Positions 54,802 through 64,000 of a stretch of DNA of 64,000 nucleotides are shown here, in pieces. The notes beneath the pieces were generated by a model that ran no database searches, was not told the origin of the DNA, and worked only from the letters and a program-made list of their open reading frames with translations. The stretch's first letter is position 1; every line of letters starts with the position of its first letter. Source of the stretch: Thiotrichales bacterium 19S9-11. Its GTDB lineage: Bacteria; Pseudomonadota; Gammaproteobacteria; Francisellales; Francisellaceae. Made by a program: the position numbers and the translations under genes. The stretch covers positions 310,001 to 374,000 of the forward strand of contig JAKJJT010000001.1 of NCBI GenBank assembly GCA_021713395.1. Direction: 5' to 3'.

Positions 54802-55810
54802 GAAAACAGCTATTGGGGTACTTAAGTCATACACTACAGATTTTATTGTAGAAGAAAAATTAAACATTTCTTTTAGTGAGAAAGGTGAACACCTTTGGGT
54901 TTATATTGAAAAAGAAAACCGTCATACGGAAGAAGTGGCTAAATTGTTAGCCAGATTTACAGGTATTAGCTTGCGTGATGTAGGGTATTCTGGAATGAAA
55001 GATAAGCAGGCATTGACAAAGCAATGGTTTTCATTGAAGTTGCCGATTCAATACCAACCTGACTGGTCTTTATTTAGCTATGAAGGAATTAAGATTTTAG
55101 AAAGTATACGCCACGATAAGAAATTACGTCTTAAGACGCATCAGGCGAATGCCTTTGAAGTTATTATTAGAGATGTAGATGTTGATCAAGTCAAGTTAGC
55201 ATCTGCAATCCATTATATTAAATATAAAGGTGTGCCTAACTTTTATGGCAGTCAGCGCTTTGGGCATAACCATAAAAATCTTGACGACTTGTTTCTATGG
55301 TTAAAGGGAGAAACAAATCCGCCATTGAAGCGTAAAAAATGGTTATTATCTGTTTATCGTAGCTATCTATTTAATCACTACCTTAATTATCGCTATAGCT
55401 TAGGTAAGCTATATCAGGTATTGCCAGGAGATATTTTAACTTTTAATGGGTCTGATAGTGTTTTTCAAGTTAACTCAGAAGAAGAAGTATTAGCTGCTCA
55501 AAAGAGGCTTAAAGCATCAGAAGTGTTTCCAGCTGGCCCTTTATGGTCTGCTGAAGAGGCAAAGCTTTTTTGGCAAAGTGATGCTTTAAATTTATTAAAT
55601 CAAGCGTTTGAAACAGAGAAAGCATGGTTGGATCCTAAGGTTATTAGGCCATTTAAGTTAAAGCTTGCTTATCGGAGTTTGGTTTTGATGCCAAAAAATC
55701 TACAAGCTGATTATGATTTAAATAAAAATCAATTGCGATTGCAGTTTCTTTTGCCAGCAGGAGGCTATGCGACAACGCTTATTGATTATTTATCTAAACT
55801 GGTTGCTTAA
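54794..55810 (+). CDS. truD: tRNA pseudouridine synthase TruD
   Basis: 338-aa enzyme making pseudouridine 13 in tRNA-Glu. 'FIVEEKLNISFSEKGEHLWVYIEKENRHTEEVA' near the start, the catalytic Asp in 'GYSGMKDKQALTKQWFS' (around 73-89), and 'PNFYGSQRFGHNHKN' are family motifs. No Shine-Dalgarno; probably translated from coupling to zapG. Confidence 0.95.
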   Translation: MSEKTAIGVLKSYTTDFIVEEKLNISFSEKGEHLWVYIEKENRHTEEVAKLLARFTGISLRDVGYSGMKDKQALTKQWFSLKLPIQYQPDWSLFSYEGIKILESIRHDKKLRLKTHQANAFEVIIRDVDVDQVKLASAIHYIKYKGVPNFYGSQRFGHNHKNLDDLFLWLKGETNPPLKRKKWLLSVYRSYLFNHYLNYRYSLGKLYQVLPGDILTFNGSDSVFQVNSEEEVLAAQKRLKASEVFPAGPLWSAEEAKLFWQSDALNLLNQAFETEKAWLDPKVIRPFKLKLAYRSLVLMPKNLQADYDLNKNQLRLQFLLPAGGYATTLIDYLSKLVA

Positions 55811-55834
55811 ATATAAAAAACAAAGGATTTGAAA

Positions 55835-57013
55835 GTGCAATATGATGATATTGTTATTGGCTCAGGTATTAGTGGCTTAGGATATGCTTATTACCAAGGT
55901 AAAAAACATCGCGTATTGGTTTTAGATAAAGAGGCAACTATAGGCGGTGCTTGTGACAGTCGTACTTCAGATAAGATAGAAGATTTCTGGGTTGAAATGG
56001 GAGCACATACCCTATATAACTCATATCATAACATAATTAATTTGATTGAAGATTTAAGGATATCTGATCAATTAATTAAGAGAGAAAAGCTGCCTTTTAA
56101 AGTCTATGATAATGGACAGGTACGTTCAGTTTTTAGTTACCTAAGTTTATTTCGCTTTATTTGTGGTGTTTTTTTATTGCAGATTAAAAGAAAGCATGGC
56201 TTAGAAGTTTCTGAGTATTATAGTGACATATTTGGCAAAAAAAATTATCAGGCGATTCTAAGTGACTGTTTTAATGCAGTGCTTTCACAAAATGCAGCAA
56301 GTTTTCCAGCTGAGCTATTGTTTAACCGGAAAAGAAAAAATAAAGACTATCCTCGATCTTTTACGCTATATGGTGGGATATCACGGCTGTTTAATGCATT
56401 AATTGAAAGTCAGCACTTTGAATTAATGCCTTATTGTGAGGCGCAGTCAGTTAGGAGAATAGGTAATTGCTGGCAGGTTAATACAAGTAAAGGTGTTTTT
56501 AGTGCAAAGCGTATTGTTTTTGCAACAAGTCCCAATCAGGCCTCTATACTTTTAAGGGAGGAGGCAGTAGAGCTTAGTCAATTATTATCAACAATTTCTT
56601 CTTCTAAAATTTATAGTATAGGTCTTGTTTTTCATCATAGTGATTGTATGCATATTCCAAAACTAGCAGGACTGATTGGTAAAGGAGACGCGCCGTTTTA
56701 TTCTGTTGTTAGTCGAGATGTAATCGCTCACCCAATTTATCGGGGCTTTACCTGTCATATGAAGCCAAACACTTCAATCAATCAAAAACAATTAATTGGG
56801 CAAGCTTGTCAAGCACTTGGATTGAGCCAGGAAAAAGCCATTGAAATATTTTGTAAAGTAAATGAAGTGCCGCAACTATCAGTAAAGCACTTACCACTAG
56901 TGCGCAAAATTTTAAGCTTGACAAAAGGCTTAGATATCTACTTAACTGGTAATTACTTTAAGCGTCTTGCACTAGAGGATTGTTTGGGACAAAGCCTAAG
57001 TTTATTAAAATAA
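55835..57013 (+). CDS. FAD-dependent oxidoreductase, amine-oxidase/protoporphyrinogen-oxidase-like
   Basis: 392-aa flavoprotein. It has an N-terminal Rossmann motif 'IVIGSGISGLGYAYY', followed by 'VLVLDKEATIGGACDSR', then 'LYGGISRLFNALIES' (residues ~183-197) and 'IVFATSPNQASILL', typical of the NAD(P)-binding FAD amine-oxidase superfamily (HemG/HemY, UDP-galactopyranose mutase relatives). GTG 55835 is the preferred start (AAAGGA about 7 nt upstream); TTG 55829 would leave only one or two nt. Substrate cannot be told from sequence. Confidence 0.8.
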   Translation: MQYDDIVIGSGISGLGYAYYQGKKHRVLVLDKEATIGGACDSRTSDKIEDFWVEMGAHTLYNSYHNIINLIEDLRISDQLIKREKLPFKVYDNGQVRSVFSYLSLFRFICGVFLLQIKRKHGLEVSEYYSDIFGKKNYQAILSDCFNAVLSQNAASFPAELLFNRKRKNKDYPRSFTLYGGISRLFNALIESQHFELMPYCEAQSVRRIGNCWQVNTSKGVFSAKRIVFATSPNQASILLREEAVELSQLLSTISSSKIYSIGLVFHHSDCMHIPKLAGLIGKGDAPFYSVVSRDVIAHPIYRGFTCHMKPNTSINQKQLIGQACQALGLSQEKAIEIFCKVNEVPQLSVKHLPLVRKILSLTKGLDIYLTGNYFKRLALEDCLGQSLSLLK

Positions 57014-57111
57014 AAAGCTTTATTTTATTAATTAAGTCTGTTAGAATCACACCGTTCAAAAGTTGAGCAATTAAACTGAGTAGTTAACAATAAATTAAAG
57101 GTAGTTAATAG

Positions 57112-57543
57112 ATGAAAACGTTTAGTGCAAAGCCTCATCAGGTCAATCGCAGTTGGTATGTTGTTGATGCAGAAGGCAAGACATTAGGTAGAATTGCAAC
57201 AGAAATTGCAATCCATTTGCGTGGTAAGCATAAGCCAGAATATACGCCGCATGTAGATGTTGGGGATTATGTGGTTGTAGTTAATGCTGAAAAAGTTAAT
57301 GTAACAGGTAACAAACGTACTGATAAGGTTTATCATCGTCATACAGGTTATATTGGTGGTTTAAAGTCAATTACATTTGATAAATTAATTCAGAGCCATC
57401 CGGATCGCGTAATTAAGTCAGCTGTTAAAGGCATGTTGCCAAAAAATTCACTTGGCCGCCAAATGGCTAAAAAATTGAAAATTTATACTGGTTCTGAGCA
57501 TCCTCATTCAGCGCAGCAACCAACAGAATTAAAAATTAAATAA
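57112..57543 (+). CDS. rplM: 50S ribosomal protein L13
   Basis: 143-aa early-assembly ribosomal protein. '[33 protein letters not shown]', '[26 protein letters not shown]' and '[21 protein letters not shown]' are diagnostic. Heads the rplM-rpsI-sspA-sspB region. A TAGAAT at 57042-57047 may be the -10 box, though its -35 is weak. Confidence 0.98.
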   Translation: MKTFSAKPHQVNRSWYVVDAEGKTLGRIATEIAIHLRGKHKPEYTPHVDVGDYVVVVNAEKVNVTGNKRTDKVYHRHTGYIGGLKSITFDKLIQSHPDRVIKSAVKGMLPKNSLGRQMAKKLKIYTGSEHPHSAQQPTELKIK

Positions 57544-57559
57544 GAGGTAGTGATTCGTT

Positions 57560-57955
57560 ATGTCAAATACAGCTTATCATTATGGAACTGGTCGTCGTAA
57601 AAGCTCTGTTGCTCGCGTTTTCTTAAAGAAAGGAACTGGTAATATTGTAGTCAATAAGTTGCCATTAGATCAGTATTTAGGTCGTCAAACAGCATCCATG
57701 GTTGTTCGCCAGCCATTAGAGTTAGTTGAATTGGTTGATCAGGTTGATATTAAAGTAAATGTTCATGGTGGAGGCATCAGTGGTCAAGCAGGAGCTATTC
57801 GCCTTGGTGTGGCACGTGCTTTATTAGAGTATGATGAAGCTCTAAGGCCTACATTGCGTAAGGCAGGTCTTTTAACTCGTGATGCACGCCGTGTTGAACG
57901 TAAGAAAGTTGGTTTGCGTAAAGCGCGCAGACGTCCGCAGTTCTCGAAGCGTTAA
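57560..57955 (+). CDS. rpsI: 30S ribosomal protein S9
   Basis: 131-aa protein of the 30S head. '[25 protein letters not shown]', '[22 protein letters not shown]' and the basic C-terminus ending SKR that reaches the tRNA P site are visible. Followed by an intrinsic terminator. Confidence 0.98.
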   Translation: MSNTAYHYGTGRRKSSVARVFLKKGTGNIVVNKLPLDQYLGRQTASMVVRQPLELVELVDQVDIKVNVHGGGISGQAGAIRLGVARALLEYDEALRPTLRKAGLLTRDARRVERKKVGLRKARRRPQFSKR

Positions 57956-58003
57956 TATTGTTTGTTGCGTTTGTAATTTACTTGCGAAAATTTTCTTAAA
58001 TGT

Positions 58004-58038
58004 AAAGCTTCTGTGCGTGTAGTTCAGGAGCTTTTTTT
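58004..58038 (+). terminator. Intrinsic terminator of rplM-rpsI
   Basis: AAAGCTTCTG (58004-58013) pairs with CAGGAGCTTT (58025-58034) apart from one G-T wobble, then a run of T to 58038. 49 nt after the rpsI stop. Confidence 0.85.
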
Positions 58039-58104
58039 GTGATGTTTTGTTAGTATTAGTATTTATCTATAGATAGAAAAGAAGACGTTAAGGGAGGGTG
58101 GTTT

Positions 58105-58725
58105 ATGACAACTCAAAGTAAGCGTTCTACGATGACATTATATGCAAGTAAAAAATGTCCTTTTAGTCATCGAGTGATGATGGTATTAGCTGAAAAGGGC
58201 GTTGTTGCTGACGTTAAATTAATAGAGTTGGATAATAAGCCTGATGAGTTATTAGAGCTAAACCCTTATGCTCAGGTGCCAACATTAGTCGATCGAGATG
58301 TGATTGTTTATGAATCTGAAATTATTTTTGAATATTTAGAAGAGCGTTTTCCTCATCCGCCGCTATTGTCAGTTTTTCCAATTGAAAGAGCGCAATCAAG
58401 ACTTTTAACTAGAAGGATTGATAAAGACTGGATCCCACATTTAACTCAAGCGTTATATTCTAAAGATGAGTCTGTTATCTATAAATCTAAGTTAGAGCTA
58501 GTTAAAGCCATTTTAGAAATGATGCCAGTGTTTAAGCGCTATCGTTATTTTATGAGTGATGACTTTAGTATTGTTGACTGTACTTTAGCAGCAATTCTAT
58601 ATCGCTTTCCTGAGTTGGGTATTGCCTTGCCAGACAAAGCTCAAGCGATTAAGAGCTATCAAAAGCGTTTATTTGATCGTGAAGCATTTATTACTTCTGT
58701 TGAAATGTTAAAAGGAGGCTCATAG
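58105..58725 (+). CDS. sspA: Stringent starvation protein A (SspA)
   Basis: 206-aa glutathione-S-transferase-fold protein that binds RNA polymerase rather than acting as an enzyme. 'LYASKKCPFSHRVMMVLAEKGV', 'NPYAQVPTLVDRD' and 'ESEIIFEYLEERFPHPPLL' match SspA. In Francisella, SspA pairs with its homologue MglA to control virulence genes; no second copy is in this window. AGGGAGG precedes ATG 58105. Followed by sspB. Confidence 0.94.
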   Translation: MTTQSKRSTMTLYASKKCPFSHRVMMVLAEKGVVADVKLIELDNKPDELLELNPYAQVPTLVDRDVIVYESEIIFEYLEERFPHPPLLSVFPIERAQSRLLTRRIDKDWIPHLTQALYSKDESVIYKSKLELVKAILEMMPVFKRYRYFMSDDFSIVDCTLAAILYRFPELGIALPDKAQAIKSYQKRLFDREAFITSVEMLKGGS

Positions 58726-58727
58726 TT

Positions 58728-59153
58728 ATGGCAATGCTTCGAGCTTACTTAGTTGATGCTACTTATGATTGGTTGATTGATCATGGCTTTACGCCTTATT
58801 TGCTAGTAGATACAGAGTTTGAAGGCGTTGAAGTGCCTTGGGACTATGTTGAAGATGATGGTAAAATCTTATTAAATCTATCACCGGAAGCTATTGTTGA
58901 TTATAGTTGTGACGATGAATATATTTCTTTTCATTCATCTTTTGATGGTGAGTCGATGCAAGTTTTTGTTCCTTTAGAAGCAGTGTCTGCACTATATTCT
59001 AAGGAAACAGGGCAAGGCGTTTATGGTCGAGACTATGGCTATGGAATGGTTGTCAATGAAGGTGATAGTGAGGATGATTTAAATCCTGATCCAGTTGATA
59101 AAGAGGCGAGCAATGCCTCAAATAAGCCAGATGGTAGTCTGCGTTTAGTATAA
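58728..59153 (+). CDS. sspB: ClpXP adaptor SspB
   Basis: 141-aa adaptor that delivers ssrA-tagged proteins to ClpXP. The peptide-binding core 'RAYLVDATYDWLIDHGFTPYLLVD', 'ILLNLSPEAIVDY' and 'VSALYSKETGQGV' is followed by a disordered acidic linker and a ClpX-binding tail ending 'SLRLV' (E. coli: ALRVVK). Two bases after sspA; AAGGAGG upstream. Confidence 0.95.
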   Translation: MAMLRAYLVDATYDWLIDHGFTPYLLVDTEFEGVEVPWDYVEDDGKILLNLSPEAIVDYSCDDEYISFHSSFDGESMQVFVPLEAVSALYSKETGQGVYGRDYGYGMVVNEGDSEDDLNPDPVDKEASNASNKPDGSLRLV

Positions 59154-59191
59154 TAATATAAGTAAAAATTATTTTTTATAGTATAGATTTA

Positions 59192-60607
59192 TTAGAAATA
59201 AACAATTACATCAGTTGTAATGGTATTACCTTTGCCATTGTCATAAGTTTGTAACCAAGCATATTCAAGCGTTAGATAAACATCACTCATGATTTCAGAT
59301 TGGACATAAGCAATGACTTCATTTTTAGGTCCAGTAACTTCAATACCATTGATTGCATCACCATTAACAACACCTGTAAAGTTTTGCGTTTGGTAAGAGC
59401 CATTATAACTTAAGGCAAATGTTGTTGATTTTCCAAATATTTCAGGGGAGTAAACACCTTGTATATACCAAGTGCCTGCTCGTTTGAAGTCTGAATAATC
59501 ACGTTTAAATAAGGTGCTTGCAAGACCGGCATATAAACCATATTGATGATAAGTAATAGAGCCCTCAACATTAACAACTGGGTTTCGTTGTGTGCTGTCT
59601 GCAATGTGATCAGAGCCTGATGTTGAGCCAATGACATTATTCATATAGCCGCCACTTAAGCTATAAGCTAAATCATCAGTGATATTATCAGAGTAGTAAG
59701 CACTATAAACAAAGTTATATTCATTTACTGCTTGATCACTTGTGCTGCGCCAGCCAGTTAAGTAAGTTGTTAAGTTATCTTGGTTGTAGCCAGCAGTAAT
59801 GTTGCTTACTTTGCCAGGCCTAAATATCATAGTTCCGATACTACTAGCCCAGACACCACCACCTCCAAACGATCCAAGTGGTGGGCGATTTTTACCAACA
59901 GAGGCAAAAAATGGAAATTGTTGTACGTTACCAAAAGTAATAAATGCATTGTCAATTGCAATACTGTTTTCAGTGCCTGCAATTGTGATATAACCTTGAG
60001 TCCAAGGGTTAATGTTAGCAAGCATGTCAACATTTGCTGTGGTAATAAAAACGCCAGCACCATTTTCATAAATTGGTTTACCACTGGTATTTGTAACAGC
60101 GTCTCCCCACCATGCTTGAGCATCAGCTTCTAGTGAGCCACCAATGACAAGTGCTGGCTGATTCGCGCGTTCTTTTAACTTTAAAATGCCCAGTGGCAGT
60201 TGAGAAGAAGATAGCTGCTCTAGTCGTGTGTCATTGTACTGAGCGCTACTTTCAATGTACAGATGCTGGCCTCTAAATAGTGGTTGAGGCCCATTTTCAT
60301 CTTGTGTATTTTCTTGTTTAGATGCCCTAACAATTTTGTCATCTGCTTGATGTGTTAAGGTATGTGAGTGATCAGGAACTCGAGAGCCAGTTGTTACAAT
60401 TGCATCACTGGTTGTTGCATTTTGTTTGGCTTCAAGTTGGTTAACTTTTTTGGTTAAAGTCTGAATTTGTTCTTTGAGAGCTTGAAGGTCGCTTGCTGAG
60501 ACCTCGATCATTTGTGTGTTTTTAGTTTGATCATCTGCAAATGCAGCTCCACCTGTAATTGAGGTAGCAAATGCGGTTGATACAGCGATGACGCTCCGCT
60601 TTAACAT
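59192..60607 (-). CDS. Outer-membrane porin-like protein, LbtU/DUF3573-like
   Basis: 471-aa exported beta-barrel. Signal peptide ends near 'GGAAFA' (residue 24), then a short coiled coil ('LQALKEQIQTLTKKVNQLEA', ~42-61), a low-complexity linker, and many alternating aromatic/polar strands from about residue 110 to a C-terminal Phe (VIVYF), as in outer-membrane proteins. Coiled coil plus barrel recalls LbtU siderophore porins of Legionella and the DUF3573 (FupA/FslE) proteins of Francisella. Iron/siderophore uptake is a reasonable guess only. Confidence 0.7.
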   Translation of the reverse strand: MLKRSVIAVSTAFATSITGGAAFADDQTKNTQMIEVSASDLQALKEQIQTLTKKVNQLEAKQNATTSDAIVTTGSRVPDHSHTLTHQADDKIVRASKQENTQDENGPQPLFRGQHLYIESSAQYNDTRLEQLSSSQLPLGILKLKERANQPALVIGGSLEADAQAWWGDAVTNTSGKPIYENGAGVFITTANVDMLANINPWTQGYITIAGTENSIAIDNAFITFGNVQQFPFFASVGKNRPPLGSFGGGGVWASSIGTMIFRPGKVSNITAGYNQDNLTTYLTGWRSTSDQAVNEYNFVYSAYYSDNITDDLAYSLSGGYMNNVIGSTSGSDHIADSTQRNPVVNVEGSITYHQYGLYAGLASTLFKRDYSDFKRAGTWYIQGVYSPEIFGKSTTFALSYNGSYQTQNFTGVVNGDAINGIEVTGPKNEVIAYVQSEIMSDVYLTLEYAWLQTYDNGKGNTITTDVIVYF

Positions 60608-60752
60608 AGGCTTTCTCCTGTGACCGTTTTTGTTAAGACCATAATTAGTTATAAATATTAAAAAATTATGTTAAGGCTAAAATACTATCATGAGATTTTT
60701 AACTTGAGAATACTAAAAAGTGAACAATTAGAAAAAAGTGTAAATTTTATTA

Positions 60753-61247
60753 TTATTTTTCTTTTTTATAGCAAAACAAAGAAGAAAGTATAAATAAAAA
60801 AGCACCAACACAAATGCTGGTATCAGCGATATTAAATGTTGGCCAATGATAGCTGTTATAGTGTAGATCAATAAAATCAATAACATAGCCATAGTTGATG
60901 CGATCTAGCACGTTACCAATTGCACCGGATAAGATTAAGCATAAGCTAATAGCCTTTATATTTTCATTTCTATATAGTTTTGATAATAAGATTAAAATAA
61001 CAACCGATACGATAATTGCAATAATGGAAAAAAACCAAAGTTGCCATCCACTTTCACTTGCTAAAAAGCTAAAAGCAGCGCCTCGGTTAAAAGCTAAATT
61101 CATGTTTAAGAATGGAAAAATAGCAACAGGCTTTTGATAGTCAAGGTTGGTTAATGCAAGAATTTTAGTTGAAAAATCGACAACAAGCATCATAGCTGCA
61201 ACCCATAGCCAACGCAATTGACCTCTTCTTATTGTGATGTTAGGCAT
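60753..61247 (-). CDS. lspA: Lipoprotein signal peptidase LspA
   Basis: 164-aa four-helix aspartyl protease that cleaves prolipoprotein signals. 'NLAFNRGAAFSFLASE', 'GAIGNVLDRINYGYVIDFIDLHY' (first Asp) and 'PTFNIADTSICVG' (second Asp) are complete. ATG 61247 gives MPNITIRRGQLRW; the longer frame to 61337 runs through ileS and is rejected. Start overlaps the ileS end by 8 nt. Confidence 0.95.
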   Translation of the reverse strand: MPNITIRRGQLRWLWVAAMMLVVDFSTKILALTNLDYQKPVAIFPFLNMNLAFNRGAAFSFLASESGWQLWFFSIIAIIVSVVILILLSKLYRNENIKAISLCLILSGAIGNVLDRINYGYVIDFIDLHYNSYHWPTFNIADTSICVGAFLFILSSLFCYKKEK

Positions 61248-64000
61248 AGTGTCGAATTTCTCCCTCTTTTGATGTGATATTTGTAACGCATCGCTGGCAA
61301 AGATCAGGGTAGTTGGCATTTGAGCCAATATCATCACGTCGGTGCCAACAACGTTGACACTTTGGGCTATTAGTTGGTGTTACTTCAATTTTTATGCCTT
61401 CAATTTCAGTCTCTAAAAGTTCTTTTGGTGCTTTATCGTAAGGCTTAACAGTTGCTTTAGAAGTAATCAAAGCAAACCTAAGCTCATCTTCTAAGGTCAT
61501 TAACTTATCAAAAAGTGTACCATTGGCATATAATGTTATTTCAGCTTCAAGTGATGAGCCTAATTGATTTTGATTCCTTTTTTCTTCAATAAGAACATTA
61601 ACAAGGTTTCTTAATGGCATAATTTCTTGCCAAAAAGCCAAATTCATTTTTTCATTTTCATTAAATGAGCTTAGCTTGTCATACCATTTTGTTATAAATA
61701 CGGTTGCTGCTTTATCTCCAGGTATCGCATCCCAAATTTCATCGGCGGTAAAGCTTAGTACTGGGCTTATCCAGCGAACCAATGCCTGAATAATATGATA
61801 CATAGCACTTTGAGCTGAACGGCGAGCTATACTGTTTTCTTTAGTTGTATACTGACGGTCTTTAATAATGTCTAAATAAAAACTGCCCATGTCGATTGAG
61901 CAAAAATGATGGATAGCTTGTGTAGCATTATGGAATTGATAATGCTTATAGGCATTTATAATTTCACTTTGGATTTCATTTGTGCGAGCGACTGCCCATC
62001 GGTCAAGTGCAACCATTTGCTCAAAACTCACCTGGTCAGTTTCTGGGTTGAAACCACTGAGATTAGCCAGTAAAAAGCGTGCAGTATTACGGATGCGTCG
62101 ATAGGTATCTGATGTGCGCTTTAGTATTTCCTTAGAAATGGTCATTTCGCTGTGATAATCAACAGATGCAACCCATAAGCGTAGAATGTCAGCACCAAGT
62201 TCTTTAACAATATCTTGTGGAGAAATAACATTGCCCAAGGATTTTGACATCTTGCGTCCATCTTTATCAACAGTAAATCCGTGTGTAATAACTTCGTTGT
62301 AAGGTGCTTTGCCTTCTCTAGCGATTGCAGATAGCATTGAGGTTTGAAACCAGCCTCGATGTTGGTCAGAACCTTCTAAATATAGATCAGCAGGGAAGCT
62401 TAGTTCAGGTCGTTTTTCTAATACACAAAAATTAGAACTGCCAGAGTCAAACCAAACGTCTAAAGTGTCTGATACGCGTTCATATTGATTAATATCATCT
62501 CCAATAAACTCACGATCAGAGCTATTAAACCAGGCTTCAATACCTGATTGGCTAACTTTTTTAGCAACAAGTTCAAAAATTTGATCTGTATTTGGATGTA
62601 ACTTACCAGTTTCTTTATGTATGAATAATGTAATAGGTGTATTCCAAGTACGTTGACGTGAAATACACCAGTCTGGGCGAGTTTCAATCATATTTAAAAA
62701 ACGTTTTTCACCACTTTTAGGTAACCAGTTAACAGACTGTGCAGCATTTAATGTTTGTGTTCGTAGTTTTTCATTATCCATGCTAATAAACCACTGAGGT
62801 GTAGCTCTAAAAATAACAGGTGATTTATGACGCCAGCAATGTGGATAGCTATGCATAAAGGTATCTGTGTAAAGCAGTGTGCTTTTTTCAGCTAAAATAT
62901 TAATAATATGCTGGTTGGCTTTAAAAACAAATTGGCCTTCAAAAAGCTCAGTACCTTGGATGTAACAACCATTACCGTTAACAGGGTTTTCCAGTGGCAG
63001 TTGGTATTTTTTTCCAATTGCAAAGTCATCTACACCATGTGCTGGTGCTGTATGGACTAAACCAGTACCAGACTCTGTGCTAACATGGTGGCCCTCAAGC
63101 ATAGGAACCACTTTGTCATATAATGGGTGTTTAACAGATAACCCCTCAAAGTTTGAACCTTTGAAACGTTTAATTATTTTAGTTTGATCAATACCAACTC
63201 GATCAAGAACAGATTGCATTAAAGCTTCAGCGATAATAATCGCTTCATTCGATTCAGTTAATTCAAGAATGACATAGTCAATATCCAAACCATAAGCAAT
63301 GCCTTGGTTTGCAGGTAATGTCCAAGGCGTTGTTGTCCAAATGACAACAGAAGTTTCTTTTGGTAGCTTTTCAAGTGATAGTTTATCTTTCCACTGTGTA
63401 TAGTCTGATAGATAGAATTTAACATCAATCGATGGTGACTCTTTATCTTTATACTCGATTTCAGCCTCTGATAAAGAGCTGCGGCAGTCAAAGCACCAGT
63501 GAACAGGCTTAAAGCCTTTTGTTAAATGACCGTTTTTAACAATTTTAGCTAAATTTCTAATAGTATCAGCTTCATACTGATAATCCATTGTAAGATAAGG
63601 GTTGTCCCAGTCACCAAGAATTCCCAATCGGATGAAGTCATTTTTTTGTCTTTCAACTTGCTTTAAGGCAAATTTTCGACATTCTTTTCTAAATGTATTT
63701 GCATCTACTTTTATGCCTGGCTTACCAAGCTTTTTTTCAATCTGAACTTCGATAGGCAAACCATGGCAGTCCCAACCTGGAATATAAGGACTATCAAAGC
63801 CATCCAGTCGCTTTGATTTTAAAATAATATCTTTAAGGATTTTGTTTACAGCATGACCAACATGAATATCACCATTAGCATAAGGAGGGCCATCATGAAG
63901 GATAAATTGTTTGCGTCCTTTTGTGTGCTGAGTAATATTTTGATACAGATTAGTTTGTTGCCATTTTTTTAATCGTTTAGGCTCTTGTTGTGCTAAATTA
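61240..64000 (-). CDS. ileS: Isoleucyl-tRNA synthetase, N-terminus beyond window
   Basis: Class I synthetase; 920 residues visible. The frame is open to the window's last base, so only ~20-30 residues are missing. It holds the HIGH-type motif HVGH ('GDIHVGHAVNKIL'), 'PGWDCHGLPIE', the editing domain ('TPWTLPANQGIAYG'), the KMSKS loop ('DGRKMSKSLGNVIS') and a C-terminal Zn site with CQRC twice ('CQRCWHRR', 'LCQRCVTN'). Charges tRNA-Ile. In operon with lspA. Confidence 0.97.
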   Translation of the reverse strand, partial: NLAQQEPKRLKKWQQTNLYQNITQHTKGRKQFILHDGPPYANGDIHVGHAVNKILKDIILKSKRLDGFDSPYIPGWDCHGLPIEVQIEKKLGKPGIKVDANTFRKECRKFALKQVERQKNDFIRLGILGDWDNPYLTMDYQYEADTIRNLAKIVKNGHLTKGFKPVHWCFDCRSSLSEAEIEYKDKESPSIDVKFYLSDYTQWKDKLSLEKLPKETSVVIWTTTPWTLPANQGIAYGLDIDYVILELTESNEAIIIAEALMQSVLDRVGIDQTKIIKRFKGSNFEGLSVKHPLYDKVVPMLEGHHVSTESGTGLVHTAPAHGVDDFAIGKKYQLPLENPVNGNGCYIQGTELFEGQFVFKANQHIINILAEKSTLLYTDTFMHSYPHCWRHKSPVIFRATPQWFISMDNEKLRTQTLNAAQSVNWLPKSGEKRFLNMIETRPDWCISRQRTWNTPITLFIHKETGKLHPNTDQIFELVAKKVSQSGIEAWFNSSDREFIGDDINQYERVSDTLDVWFDSGSSNFCVLEKRPELSFPADLYLEGSDQHRGWFQTSMLSAIAREGKAPYNEVITHGFTVDKDGRKMSKSLGNVISPQDIVKELGADILRLWVASVDYHSEMTISKEILKRTSDTYRRIRNTARFLLANLSGFNPETDQVSFEQMVALDRWAVARTNEIQSEIINAYKHYQFHNATQAIHHFCSIDMGSFYLDIIKDRQYTTKENSIARRSAQSAMYHIIQALVRWISPVLSFTADEIWDAIPGDKAATVFITKWYDKLSSFNENEKMNLAFWQEIMPLRNLVNVLIEEKRNQNQLGSSLEAEITLYANGTLFDKLMTLEDELRFALITSKATVKPYDKAPKELLETEIEGIKIEVTPTNSPKCQRCWHRRDDIGSNANYPDLCQRCVTNITSKEGEIRHYA

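Noticed and set aside
59780-60133. Open frames on the plus strand across the porin-like gene.
   Set aside because: Composition is that of a reverse-complement shadow (Cys/Asn/Thr-rich) and the minus-strand frame has a signal peptide and barrel pattern.
61248-61337. N-terminal extension of lspA by 30 residues.
   Set aside because: It lies entirely inside the ileS coding region and lacks similarity to LspA N-termini.

Overview
The window is AT-rich, densely coded DNA from a gammaproteobacterium. Gene orders point that way: rpmF-plsX-fabH-fabD-fabG-acpP-fabF, yibN-grxC-secB, rplM-rpsI-sspA-sspB, ileS-lspA, and an OxyR whose two redox cysteines number exactly as in Escherichia coli (C199/C208). 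The low GC, a Pht-like transporter, an LbtU/DUF3573-like outer-membrane protein, the Mycobacterium-type AhpC-AhpD pair and paired SspA/SspB suggest the Francisella / Fastidiosibacter / Piscirickettsia side of the class. That placement is inference from gene content, not from a phylogeny. I see no rRNA, tRNA, CRISPR, intact insertion sequence or prophage. It reads as chromosomal backbone with scattered accessory genes.

Layout. 0-5.5 kb: the end of a Tet-type MFS transporter, der, an orphan 20-kDa protein, a second Tet-type MFS transporter and a dihydroorotate-dehydrogenase-like enzyme. 5.6-9 kb: a DUF2760-Hsp70 pair, a twin-TM small protein, a strongly folded intergenic element, and trpF. 9-15.6 kb: an orphan lysine-rich protein, a BepA-like protease, ornithine cyclodeaminase, rpsA and tspO. 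15.7-20 kb: an HlyD-FUSC efflux pair, then the divergent yeiH-yeiE pair with a palindromic LysR-type site between them. 20-28 kb: parE, oxyR, the yibN-grxC-secB operon, sodB, grxD-fum and a Pht-like transporter. 28-34 kb: two DppB/DppC-like permeases without the rest of their transporter, a hairpin cluster, a large secreted GH64-like beta-1,3-glucanase with three CBM56-like repeats, and a Sel1-repeat lipoprotein. 34-45 kb: mfd, bcp and the fatty-acid/phospholipid operon. 45-52 kb: cytochrome b561, ahpC-ahpD, parA-parB, a GDSL esterase, ampG, a glycosyltransferase and rpoZ. 52-64 kb: infA, trxB, rhodanese, ispF, zapG/yhcB, truD, an FAD oxidoreductase, rplM-rpsI, sspA-sspB, an outer-membrane porin-like protein, lspA and most of ileS.

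How the genes work together. Redox defence is a recurring theme: OxyR, SodB, Bcp, AhpC/AhpD, TrxB, GrxC, GrxD and two rhodaneses. The monothiol glutaredoxin GrxD sits 10 nt upstream of the Fe-S enzyme fumarase. The most complete biosynthetic block carries acyl chains from FabD/FabH through FabG/FabF on AcpP to PlsX. The most unusual items are the GH64-CBM56 protein, a three-way-junction element at 8202-8257, a 22-bp perfect palindrome between secB and sodB, and the orphan 484-aa protein. I found no clearly new multi-gene system. The best candidates for something undescribed are those isolated elements.
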